Positions 24,212-32,616 of a stretch of 64,000 bases of DNA are shown piece by piece. The notes under the pieces were generated by a model. The model was not told the DNA's origin. It searched no databases and saw only the letters and a list, made by a program, of their open reading frames with translations. The DNA lies in assembly GCF_020386635.1 (NCBI RefSeq), contig NZ_CP081942.1:1302001-1366000 (forward strand), read 5' to 3'. A program made the position numbers and the translations under genes. Positions within the stretch are counted from its first letter, which is position 1. Each line of letters starts with the position of its first letter. This DNA comes from Pseudomonas sp. MM211 (GTDB taxonomy: Bacteria; Pseudomonadota; Gammaproteobacteria; Pseudomonadales; Pseudomonadaceae).

Positions 24212-26924
24212 ACCAGCTGCCGTAGTAATCGTTGTACGTGACGAACTGGCCGTCGACCTTGACCGATGAGGTTTCGCTGCCCCACACCTGCCCGACGGCC
24301 TTGCGTGCTGCAGCGTTATCGCCGCTGCCGACGAGCTGGTCGTAGGCTGCGTTGTAGGCCGCATGGTTGGCTGCCGAACCATTGATGCTGATGTCCGGGC
24401 CGCCGTTGGCGATGATCTCCCGTTGGACCTTGATGTTGTTCAGCACCGCAGCGCCTTCGTCTTGCAGGGCACCGCTGACGTAGGCAGCCTTGGAGGAAAG
24501 GTTTTCCTCGTAGGGGTGGGTGGCATGGCCCACCTCGTGAGCCAACAGTTGGGTCACTGTGGCGGGCGAGCCACGCATGTCGCCGTCGATGACGATCCGG
24601 CTCACGTCACCTTCCTGACTCACGTATGTCCCTGCGCCTGCAGGGCCGTATTCGATATCCCAGCCTTGCTCCTGCAGCGAGCGCAGATCTTCCTGCAGCG
24701 CGGGTGACTGGGCGGCAATGCGATCCACTGCGCTGCCGAGGCCGGTGGTAACGGCGGCAGGCGTATCGGCCGCCGCGGGTGCATTGCTTCTCAACGAGAG
24801 GCTGCCCTGTGCTTCGGCGCCCGGGCGGTTGTCATTACCCTGGGCGCTCGATGCGGCCTGCGAACCGAGGCCGCGCAGGACGCCGGCGACCGCTGCGAGC
24901 GCGCCCACCTGCGAGCCGGGCTCCGCCTTGCCGCTGTGTTCTGGCGCTGGCTGTGCGGTACCCGAGTTGAGCAGGATGTCGGACGGGGCATCGGCGTGCA
25001 GATAATCCTGCGCCTTGAAGTGGATGTCCTTGGCACTGAGGTAGATGGCATCCGGCGTCAGGGTCAGTTGCGAGCTGCCTACCTTGAACTCGATCTTGTC
25101 GCCGGCCGAGACGGCCCAGGTCTTGCCGACGAAATCGGTGCGGTTCATGCCCACTGCCGAGAACATCGCCATGCCGATGTTGCGGTTGTAGCCCAGGCCG
25201 ACGTTGGTCATCTTGGCCATGCCGATGCTCTCGACCTTGAAGCGGCCGATGTTCACCGTCTTGTTGTGGCCAATGCTGTAGCGCTCGTTGCGGGCGATCT
25301 TCTTGGTGCGGTTGGCGCCGACATCGACGGTCTCGTTGCGGCCGATGGACTTGCTGCGGTCGCGGCCGATGGCGTGGGTCTCATCCAGCTCGACGACGAT
25401 GTCCTGATTGCGTTCGGCATGGATGTACAGCTGCTCTTCGCCCTTCTTGTCCTCCATGCGGATTTCATTGAACTGAGCAGGCGTGCCACCCTTGCTGGAG
25501 CGGCTCTTGACACCGCTCTGCGTGGCGTTGGCAGGCAGGTCGTAAGGCACGGTTTGTTCGGCGTTGTAGACGCGGCCGGTGATGATGGGCCGATCGGGGT
25601 CGCCCTCGAGGAAGCTGACGATGACTTCCTGACCGATACGCGGAATCTGGATAGAGCCCCAGTTCTTGCCGGCCCAGTTCTGCGATACGCGGATCCAGCA
25701 GGAGCTGTTCTCGTTGGACTGGTCGTGACGATCCCAGTAGAAGTGCACCTTCACCCGGCCGAACTGATCGGTCCAGATTTCCTCCCCTTGCGGGCCTACC
25801 ACCATGGCCGTCTGCGGCCCCTGCACGATCGGCTGGACGGTCAGTGGCAGGGGGCGGAAAACCTGGCTGGCATCGATGCAGTCGAGGCGGCTGTCGAACT
25901 GCAGCGGTTCGTCACTGGTATTGTTCTCGAAGGCTTCCTGAACGATCTGGTAGTCGGCACTGACCGTCAGGTATTCGCGGTTCTGATCGGCGCGTGGGTA
26001 GCCGGTCATGCTGAACAGGTGACCGGCGCCGATCCCCCGCGCGTTGCTGCGCAACTGCACGCGCTCGTACTGGGTATGGATGGCCTCGATACGATTGCGC
26101 GCGTATTGCTCGCCGTCCTTGCTCTGTACGTATTCACCGGGATAGTCGAACAGTGGGTGCCCGGCGTTGCTATGCGGGCGCGAGACGATTGAGCGCACTT
26201 CCAGACGCGCGCTGGGGCGTTGAAAGTCGTAATCGTTGAGTTCCAGCGAACCTGACTGCACTTCGTGATTGAGATGCCAGTCGTAGATGTGGTCGCGTTC
26301 GCGCATCTGATCTTCCAGCGGGAAGTAGGGCACGCTGGCGTAGCCAGGGGCCGCCCGGTGTGCGCCATAGGCGTCGCACAGCACCAGCACGTGGCGGGCC
26401 TGCTCGTGGCGGAAGTAGTAGTAGATGCCTTCCTGCTCGAGCAGCCGGCTGACGAAGTCGAGACTGGTTTCGCGGTACTGCACGCAGTATTCCCATTCCC
26501 GATAGGAGCGGGTGAGGGCGTCTTCGAAGTCGGAGAAACCCAGGTCGCGGAAGACCTGCTTGACGATATCCGGCACCGTCTTGTTCTGGAAGATGCGGCA
26601 GTCTGACGTACGCGACAGCAGCCATAACCAGGGCTTGAGGCTGACCCGGTAGCTGGCGAACTGGCCGCTACCAGCCGCCTGGCTGCAGCGCGCAGCGATG
26701 CCGTGGAAGTAGCGGTCGCTACCGTCGGCCAGTTGCAGGGTCAGCCCCATCGGCTTGCCCAGCAGGGCATCGAGTGGCAGCGCATGATCTTCGGAAATCA
26801 GCGCCAGTTCGTAGGCGAAGGGGCGGCTGAGTTCGTCCCGGCCCTCCATTCTTCGCAGCACCAGCACGTCGCCACCCAAGGGGCTAGTGACGACGGCCAT
26901 GCGTGCGCTCTGGGTTATTGCCAT
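24189..26924 (-). CDS. vgrG: VgrG spike protein with C-terminal zinc-metallopeptidase effector domain
   Basis: 911 residues. Residues ~1-640 are a standard VgrG: gp27-like part, OB fold with QIPRIGQEVIVSFLEGDPDRP (split here as QIPRIGQEV and SFLEGDPDRPIITG), and a needle rich in NIG/SIG repeats (SIGHNKTVNIG). A Gly/Ala/Ser-rich linker follows. The tail has LLAHEVGHATHPYEEN with HEVGH at 796-800 and DEGAAVLNNIKVQREI supplying a likely third ligand Glu. It ends YNDYYGSWYD. This tail is of the VgrG2b type, a peptidase that acts in the target periplasm. It forms the T6SS tip with Hcp and carries the PAAR-like toxin as well. Confidence 0.93.
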   Translation of the reverse strand: MAITQSARMAVVTSPLGGDVLVLRRMEGRDELSRPFAYELALISEDHALPLDALLGKPMGLTLQLADGSDRYFHGIAARCSQAAGSGQFASYRVSLKPWLWLLSRTSDCRIFQNKTVPDIVKQVFRDLGFSDFEDALTRSYREWEYCVQYRETSLDFVSRLLEQEGIYYYFRHEQARHVLVLCDAYGAHRAAPGYASVPYFPLEDQMRERDHIYDWHLNHEVQSGSLELNDYDFQRPSARLEVRSIVSRPHSNAGHPLFDYPGEYVQSKDGEQYARNRIEAIHTQYERVQLRSNARGIGAGHLFSMTGYPRADQNREYLTVSADYQIVQEAFENNTSDEPLQFDSRLDCIDASQVFRPLPLTVQPIVQGPQTAMVVGPQGEEIWTDQFGRVKVHFYWDRHDQSNENSSCWIRVSQNWAGKNWGSIQIPRIGQEVIVSFLEGDPDRPIITGRVYNAEQTVPYDLPANATQSGVKSRSSKGGTPAQFNEIRMEDKKGEEQLYIHAERNQDIVVELDETHAIGRDRSKSIGRNETVDVGANRTKKIARNERYSIGHNKTVNIGRFKVESIGMAKMTNVGLGYNRNIGMAMFSAVGMNRTDFVGKTWAVSAGDKIEFKVGSSQLTLTPDAIYLSAKDIHFKAQDYLHADAPSDILLNSGTAQPAPEHSGKAEPGSQVGALAAVAGVLRGLGSQAASSAQGNDNRPGAEAQGSLSLRSNAPAAADTPAAVTTGLGSAVDRIAAQSPALQEDLRSLQEQGWDIEYGPAGAGTYVSQEGDVSRIVIDGDMRGSPATVTQLLAHEVGHATHPYEENLSSKAAYVSGALQDEGAAVLNNIKVQREIIANGGPDISINGSAANHAAYNAAYDQLVGSGDNAAARKAVGQVWGSETSSVKVDGQFVTYNDYYGSWYDDNVDD

Positions 26925-26958
26925 CTAGCGTCCTCTGTCGCAGTCAGCATCGTGGGGC

Positions 26959-29667
26959 TCACGGCGTCTGTTCGAAGCTGTAATGCAGCTCGTTGTTCTG
27001 CTGCGTTACCTGCACCCCGCTCAGCGGTTTGCCTTCGAGCAGACGGGTCAGGAACTCGCGGCTCATGTCCGGCAGCATGCTGTTGGTCAGGATGGCGTCG
27101 ATCTGCCGACCGCCACTCTCGTTCTCGGTGCAGCGCGAAACCACCAGATCGATCACGCTGTCGTCGTAATCGAACGGCACCTTGTGGGTGCTTTCGATGC
27201 GTTTCTTGATGCGCTCGAGTTGCAGGCGGGTGATGGCCTTGAGCATGTCATCGGAAAGTGGGTAGTAGGGGATGGTCACCAGGCGGCCGAGCAGGGCTGG
27301 CGGGAAGATCTGCAACAGGGGTTCGCGCAGTGCCTTGGCGATGCCTTCGGGTTCGGGCATCAGCTCCGGGTCGCTGCACAGCCCGGCGATCATCTCGGTA
27401 CCGGCGTTGGTGGTGAGCAGGATCAGGGTGTTCTTGAAGTCGATCTGACGGCCTTCGCCGTCTTCCATCACGCCCTTGTCGAACACCTGGAAGAAGATCT
27501 CGTGCACATCCGGGTGAGCTTTCTCCACCTCGTCGAGCAGTACCACGCTGTAGGGCTTGCGGCGTACTGCTTCGGTCAGCACGCCCCCTTCACCGTAGCC
27601 GATGTAGCCCGGTGGCGCGCCCTTGAGGGTGGAAACGGTGTGCGCTTCCTGGAACTCGCTCATGTTGATGGTGATGACGTTCTGCTCGCCGCCGTAGAGG
27701 GCTTCGGCCAGGGCCAGGGCGGTTTCGGTCTTGCCCACGCCGGAGGTGCCCGCGAGCATGAACACGCCGATCGGCTTGTTGGGGTTATCCAGGCCGGCAC
27801 GGGAGGTCTGGATACGCTTGGCGATCATCTCCAGGGCGTGATCCTGGCCGATGATGCGCTTCTTCAGGTGCTGATCGAGCTTGAGGATGGTTTCCAGCTC
27901 GTTGCGTGCCATACGCCCGACCGGAATGCCCGTCCAGTCGGCGACCACCGAGGCGACCGCCTGGTAATCCACGGTCGGCAGAATCAGGGGCGTCTCGCCC
28001 TGCAGGGCACTGAGACGCTGCTGCAGATCGACGAGGGTATCGCGCAGTGCAGCGCGTTGCTCGTCGTTCAGGGCCGGCTGTTCGGCGCCTGCCTCCCGGC
28101 TGGTGTCGTCCACCGGCTCGGCGGCGGCGCGCAAGCGGGCACGGGTGGCCAGCAGTTCGTCCACCAGGGCCTTCTCGTCGGCCCAGCGGGTTTCCAGGGT
28201 GACCAGGCGCAGGCGTTCTTCGGCCAGCGCGGTATCGACGTCCAGCAGGCGGCTGCCGATGGTGACGCCAATGGCCTGTTCGCGGCCGATGATCGCTCGC
28301 TCGGTCTCCAGGGACTCGATGCGCCGACGGCTGTCGTCCACTTCGGCGGGCACGGCGTGCAGGCTGATGGCTACGCGGGCGCAGGCGGTGTCGAGCAGGC
28401 TGACCGACTTGTCCGGCAACTGACGGGCCGGAATGTAGCGGTGCGACAGCTTGACGGCGGCCTCCAGGGCTTCGTCGAGGATCTGCACCTGATGGTGTTT
28501 TTCCATGGTCGAGGCGACGCCGCGCATCATCAGGATCGCGCGGTGCTCGGAGGGCTCGTCCACCTGCACGACCTGGAAGCGGCGAGTCAGCGCAGGGTCT
28601 TTCTCGATGTGTTTCTTGTATTCCGCCCAGGTAGTGGCGGCCACGGTACGCAGGGTGCCGCGGGCCAGCGCGGGCTTGAGCAGGTTGGCGGCATCGCCGG
28701 TGCCGGCCGCGCCACCGGCGCCGACCAGGGTGTGGGCTTCGTCGATGAACAGGATGATCGGCTTGGGCGAGCTCTGTACGTCCTCGATGACCTGCCGCAG
28801 GCGCTGTTCGAACTCGCCCTTCATGCTTGCGCCCGCCTGCAGCAGACCGACGTCCAGGCTACGCAGCTCGACGTCCTTGAGGCTTGGCGGTACGTCGCCG
28901 GCGACGATACGCAAGGCGAAACCTTCGACCACCGCGGTCTTGCCCACCCCGGCCTCGCCAGTGAGGATCGGGTTGTTCTGACGGCGACGCATGAGGATGT
29001 CGACCAGTTGGCGAATCTCGTCGTCGCGCCCGACGATGGGGTCGAGCTTGCCGCTGCGCGCCTGTTCGGTGAGGTCGACGGTGAAGCGCTTGAGCGCCTC
29101 CTGCTTGCCCATCGCGCTTGGCGCGATGGCGCCACTGGCTTCGCCCGGCACCGCACCGGCATCGAAACCGTCGGTGGCGCTCAGGGCGTTCTCCGGTGAG
29201 GCGCCGACGATCTCGTCGAAACGCTCGGTGAGGGTCTCGACCTTGACCTTGTCGAACTCGCGGGAGATGGCCAACAAGGCATTGCGCAGGCTCGGTGTCT
29301 TGAGAATGCCGACCACCAGATAGCCGGTGCGAATCTGGTTTTCGCCGAACATCAGGCTGCCGTAGACCCAGCCGCGCTCGACCGCTTCCTCGACGTGGGA
29401 GGACAGGTCGGTGATCGATGTGGAGCCGCGCGGCAGGCGATCCAGGGCTTCGGTGATGTCCTTGGCCAGGCGGCCCGGCTCGATGCTGAACTGACGCACG
29501 ATCTGGTGCAGGTCGGAGTCCTGCAATTGCAGGATCTGATGCAGCCAGTGGCTCAGCTCGACGTAGGGGTTGCCACGCAGCTTGCAGAATACGGTGGCGG
29601 CTTCGATGGCCTTGTAGGCGACGCTGTTCAACTTGCCGAATAGCGCGGCGCGACTGATTTCACTCAT
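26959..29667 (-). CDS. clpV: T6SS AAA+ ATPase ClpV (TssH)
   Basis: 902 residues. An N-terminal Clp-N domain that recognises contracted sheath is followed by AAA domain 1 (GEAGVGKTAVVEG, VGAGGAAGTGDAANLLKPAL), a coiled-coil middle domain, and AAA domain 2 (GVFMLAGTSGVGKTETALALAEAL split by its Walker A GTSGVGKTE; Walker B SVVLLDEVEKAHP). It disassembles the TssB-TssC sheath for re-use. AAAGGAG lies 7 bases before the ATG. In P. aeruginosa HSI-I it directly follows tssG; here two extra genes separate them. Confidence 0.96.
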   Translation of the reverse strand: MSEISRAALFGKLNSVAYKAIEAATVFCKLRGNPYVELSHWLHQILQLQDSDLHQIVRQFSIEPGRLAKDITEALDRLPRGSTSITDLSSHVEEAVERGWVYGSLMFGENQIRTGYLVVGILKTPSLRNALLAISREFDKVKVETLTERFDEIVGASPENALSATDGFDAGAVPGEASGAIAPSAMGKQEALKRFTVDLTEQARSGKLDPIVGRDDEIRQLVDILMRRRQNNPILTGEAGVGKTAVVEGFALRIVAGDVPPSLKDVELRSLDVGLLQAGASMKGEFEQRLRQVIEDVQSSPKPIILFIDEAHTLVGAGGAAGTGDAANLLKPALARGTLRTVAATTWAEYKKHIEKDPALTRRFQVVQVDEPSEHRAILMMRGVASTMEKHHQVQILDEALEAAVKLSHRYIPARQLPDKSVSLLDTACARVAISLHAVPAEVDDSRRRIESLETERAIIGREQAIGVTIGSRLLDVDTALAEERLRLVTLETRWADEKALVDELLATRARLRAAAEPVDDTSREAGAEQPALNDEQRAALRDTLVDLQQRLSALQGETPLILPTVDYQAVASVVADWTGIPVGRMARNELETILKLDQHLKKRIIGQDHALEMIAKRIQTSRAGLDNPNKPIGVFMLAGTSGVGKTETALALAEALYGGEQNVITINMSEFQEAHTVSTLKGAPPGYIGYGEGGVLTEAVRRKPYSVVLLDEVEKAHPDVHEIFFQVFDKGVMEDGEGRQIDFKNTLILLTTNAGTEMIAGLCSDPELMPEPEGIAKALREPLLQIFPPALLGRLVTIPYYPLSDDMLKAITRLQLERIKKRIESTHKVPFDYDDSVIDLVVSRCTENESGGRQIDAILTNSMLPDMSREFLTRLLEGKPLSGVQVTQQNNELHYSFEQTP

Positions 29668-29741
29668 GGTGTGCTCCTTTACCTAATGACTTATGTCCAT
29701 TGCTTGCTGCATCTGGTGTGCTTGCGGTGACAGCAGGTCGG

Positions 29742-30599
29742 TCAGTCAATTTCATAACGCCAACCTTGCCACTGATGTCCGTCCCACCAGGCGAAGATCT
29801 CTCCGCCAACTGCCATCAGGTGCGCGTCATTGGCCGCCAGTCGATACAGGGGGGCCTGTTTGCTTTCCTGCAATTGATCGCCGTCCAGTTTGAATACGCC
29901 GTTGGCTCCTGCAGCAAGCCAGATCTGACCCTGCTGCACTGCAAGGCTGGTGATGGTGTAGTCAAAGGCATCGAGTTGCTGCCAGATATCGCCATGGCCG
30001 ATCCAGAGACCTCCTTTGGCCCCGGCAATGACAATCTGATCGTCGGCTATCCACAGCACATCCAGCAGGTTGATGTTGGTGAACGGCTCGATTTCGCTCC
30101 AGCGACTGCCGTCGAAGTGAACCACGCGCCCACCATCGCCGACGGCATACAGGCAATCGCTGGCACAGCCGTGCAGTGCATTGAGGCGCTTGCCGCCCGC
30201 CGCTGAAACGATCTGCTCGTGATGGTTCTCGATCAGACGTATGGAACCGTCCAGCGCGGCGGCATAAATGCTCCCCGGGCTTGCGACGAACACGGCGTTG
30301 AAGCCATCTTCTGCCGTGGTCTGTAGCGTCTGCCAGTGGATGCCATCGAAATAGTGGATATGGCCATCCATGGAGCAGGTGGCGATCCAGTCATCCCGCC
30401 GATGCATATGGGTCAGCCAGTGATCGACGTCGAACAACGAGGTAGCACTCAGCCCCTCGTCGTCATAGGCAACGCTATGGATGCAGGAAATGATTGCCTC
30501 GGGTTCCAGAGGTGGTTCGTAGACGTTCAACAGAACATCGGCCTGTCCTTGGCCGTTGCCATATACGGCGACGATGCTGACTTGACGTGAATCGCTCAT
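29742..30599 (-). CDS. Propeller-like repeat protein, candidate immunity protein
   Basis: 285 residues from ATG 30599 (MSDSRQVSIVAVYG). The chain consists of repeated short blades, for example WIATCSMDGHIHYFDGIHWQ, SIYAAALDGSIRLIENHH, CLYAVGDGGRVVHFDGSRWS, IVIAGAKGGLWIGHGDIWQ and IWLAAGANGVFKLDGDQLQ. The D-G-x-x-W/hydrophobic pattern suggests a beta-propeller of about six blades. No signal peptide is present. It lies 14 bases after the PAAR-like toxin gene (31612-30614) and is cotranscribed, so an immunity function is the simplest inference. No family is recognised. Confidence 0.78.
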   Translation of the reverse strand: MSDSRQVSIVAVYGNGQGQADVLLNVYEPPLEPEAIISCIHSVAYDDEGLSATSLFDVDHWLTHMHRRDDWIATCSMDGHIHYFDGIHWQTLQTTAEDGFNAVFVASPGSIYAAALDGSIRLIENHHEQIVSAAGGKRLNALHGCASDCLYAVGDGGRVVHFDGSRWSEIEPFTNINLLDVLWIADDQIVIAGAKGGLWIGHGDIWQQLDAFDYTITSLAVQQGQIWLAAGANGVFKLDGDQLQESKQAPLYRLAANDAHLMAVGGEIFAWWDGHQWQGWRYEID

Positions 30600-30613
30600 T
30601 GAAAACGTCCTTA

Positions 30614-31612
30614 TCAGAACAGTTTTGATTTTTGGGCTTTCTTCGCAACGACTTTCTGCGGCAACGCTGTTCCACGAGTGCCGGGCGCTCTCAGCTCGAA
30701 TTGCTTGGGCTTCTGCATGCCGCTCTTGCACATCTGGTGAAATTGCTTGTCGACCTCACGCAGCACGCATTCGGCATCGTTTTCGCTGAGACCCGGGCCG
30801 GGCTCCGGCTCGATCAACTGACGCTTGGCGTCGGCTCGTGCGTCCTGATAGGTCGGGCTGGTCTGCTTGTCCTGATAGGCATCCCGATAGCGCTTGGCAT
30901 CCGCCTTCTGCATCTGCGACACCCGGCCGTGGCCGGTACTCGGATCGGTACCGTCCTCTAGCGCGATGCAGGGCGCCAGCGCTTCGTCATACCCTGGGCA
31001 GATTTCCTTGAGCGTGGTGCCGCGCGGATAGCAGAAGTGCGAATTCTGGATGACATGGTGGGATTGGTATTCCACTCCAGTCTCCTGCTTGATGGCCTGG
31101 CAGCGCTTCTGTTGCTCGCTATGATTTTTAACCGGTGTTCGCTCCAGGGCCTCGTCACAGTTCATGACGGCCATGGCCATTTCATCCATGTAAGGCCATG
31201 GCGGCGTATTGCCGGGCATGGATCCATGGTTGTGAGTGGTCAGATCCATATGGCGGACGACGTTGAGGCCTTCGACCTTGACGTTCATCGACCAACTGGT
31301 GAAGTACACCTTGCCCTTGATCTTGCCGGTAAGAATGCCTTTCTTCGGTGCGCAGCCAGGCTCGTCGCCATAGCTGGTCTTGAAGAAGCTCTTGTTCTTG
31401 CGCATCACTTCCTTGCGGGTGATCTTCACGCTGCGCGTACCGAGGCTGGTGTCTTTCGCCAGCCCGGTATTGGGGTAGGGAATCGGTACGCCCATAGGTG
31501 TGGGCGGTGCCTGCGGCGGTGTGAAGCAAACGTCCGGAAAGGCGGCGACGGATTTTCCGCTGGCCGACTTGCAGGAAATCTCCATGCTGTTGGCAAAGAC
31601 CTGATTGGCCAT
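30614..31612 (-). CDS. PAAR-like (DUF4150) effector with C-terminal His-rich nuclease-like domain
   Basis: 332 residues. The N-terminal half is a DUF4150 PAAR-like tip domain (CFTPPQAPPTPMGVPIPYPN, GDEPGCAPKKGI, NVVRHMDLTTHN). The C-terminal half has EYQSHHVIQNSHFCYPRG, CPGYDEALAPCIAL and STGHGRVSQMQ, and ends in a Lys-rich tail. The SHHVIQ and GHGR histidines fit an HNH/Endo VII-like nuclease of the GHH/HHH type. That family call is tentative. The ATG is chosen because it overlaps the tssG stop as TGATG. It is set inside the core T6SS operon and followed by a propeller-like gene. Confidence 0.82.
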   Translation of the reverse strand: MANQVFANSMEISCKSASGKSVAAFPDVCFTPPQAPPTPMGVPIPYPNTGLAKDTSLGTRSVKITRKEVMRKNKSFFKTSYGDEPGCAPKKGILTGKIKGKVYFTSWSMNVKVEGLNVVRHMDLTTHNHGSMPGNTPPWPYMDEMAMAVMNCDEALERTPVKNHSEQQKRCQAIKQETGVEYQSHHVIQNSHFCYPRGTTLKEICPGYDEALAPCIALEDGTDPSTGHGRVSQMQKADAKRYRDAYQDKQTSPTYQDARADAKRQLIEPEPGPGLSENDAECVLREVDKQFHQMCKSGMQKPKQFELRAPGTRGTALPQKVVAKKAQKSKLF

Positions 31613-32616
31613 CAGCACGCCTCCGCGGATGTGCAGTGGCCACTGCTGAGGTAGAGGTCATCGGCGTCCTCACTCGGTTGCCCGAGCCAGATGTCGAAGC
31701 CGAGTCGGTAACCGCCGGCCAGGTTGGCCTGCGGTACTTCCTCCTGTTTGAGCACCAGGTTGGTGTCCCAGTCCAGTTCTTCACCGACGTATTCGGCAAC
31801 CCAGGCCGCCAGCTCGGCGAGCAGTGGCTGATCCGGCAGAAAACGTCGGTACTGCGCCAGGCTCAATGGGCCCATGCGCAGGCGAAACTTGTGTTGCCGA
31901 TCCCACACGTGGGTACCCAGGCACAGGTCCACGCCGAGGGTGCAGGTCGAGGCGCCCAGGCGGCTGTATTCCGGGAGTTGCAGCCATTGACCGACATATT
32001 CCTCGAGGGCCACCGGCACCCCGAAGTACTCGCTTAGGATCGCCTGCAGGCCATCCGGATAGCGGGTCTGCGCGGCCAGGTGACCGGTGAAGTAATAGCG
32101 TGCGGCGTCGTCGATCGGGCCCTGGCCCATGAGACTTTGCATACCGCGGCCGGACAGGGCGCCGAGGCGTGGTGACCAGTAGTCGTCGTCCGCCCGATCC
32201 TGGCTGACGGTGGGTCGTGCTTCGGCCCAGGCGCGGTAGAACAGGGTCAGCAGGCGATGATTGAAAACGTCAAGAAAGCGCTTGAAGGTGGCGTCGCCAT
32301 GGTGCCGCTGGCGCTCGCGGGCGTGTTCGGTCAGGTGCAGCGGCAGCGGGCCGTTGGGGCCGGTGAGTCCGAAGAAGAACTGCTCGATGCGCGGTGTGCC
32401 GGTGCTGTCGTGGATGACGCTGGCCAGGGTTGAGGGTGCGAAACCGCAATCCGGCTTCTGGCCGAGACGCAGTGGGTCATCGACCATGCGCACGGAATGG
32501 CCGAGGCGCGGGTGTTTGGGGTACTCGCACTCGATGCGCCGCATGGCCTGGAAGAAGTCATAGTTCCAGGGCGCTTCGGCCATTGCCGCCAGGGTGTTTA
32601 CAGGGTCGGCCGACAT
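31612..32616 (-). CDS. tssG: T6SS baseplate protein TssG
   Basis: 334 residues. The start APWNYDFFQAMRRIE and the segment QFFFGLTGPNGPLPLHLTEH, with a FKRFLDVFNHRLLTLFYRAW helix, are diagnostic of TssG (VasB/ImpH). It forms the baseplate wedge with TssE, TssF and TssK in the cytoplasm. Its start lies 19 bases inside the end of tssF and its stop overlaps the next start as TGATG, so translation is coupled. Confidence 0.95.
   Translation of the reverse strand: MSADPVNTLAAMAEAPWNYDFFQAMRRIECEYPKHPRLGHSVRMVDDPLRLGQKPDCGFAPSTLASVIHDSTGTPRIEQFFFGLTGPNGPLPLHLTEHARERQRHHGDATFKRFLDVFNHRLLTLFYRAWAEARPTVSQDRADDDYWSPRLGALSGRGMQSLMGQGPIDDAARYYFTGHLAAQTRYPDGLQAILSEYFGVPVALEEYVGQWLQLPEYSRLGASTCTLGVDLCLGTHVWDRQHKFRLRMGPLSLAQYRRFLPDQPLLAELAAWVAEYVGEELDWDTNLVLKQEEVPQANLAGGYRLGFDIWLGQPSEDADDLYLSSGHCTSAEAC

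Noticed and set aside
24936..26192. 418-codon open frame opposite vgrG
   Set aside because: Lies entirely inside vgrG on the other strand; the repeat-like content only reflects the VgrG needle repeats.
26983..29199. 738-codon open frame on the strand opposite clpV
   Set aside because: It mirrors clpV codon by codon in high-GC sequence, lacks any family motif and has no ribosome site; an antisense shadow.
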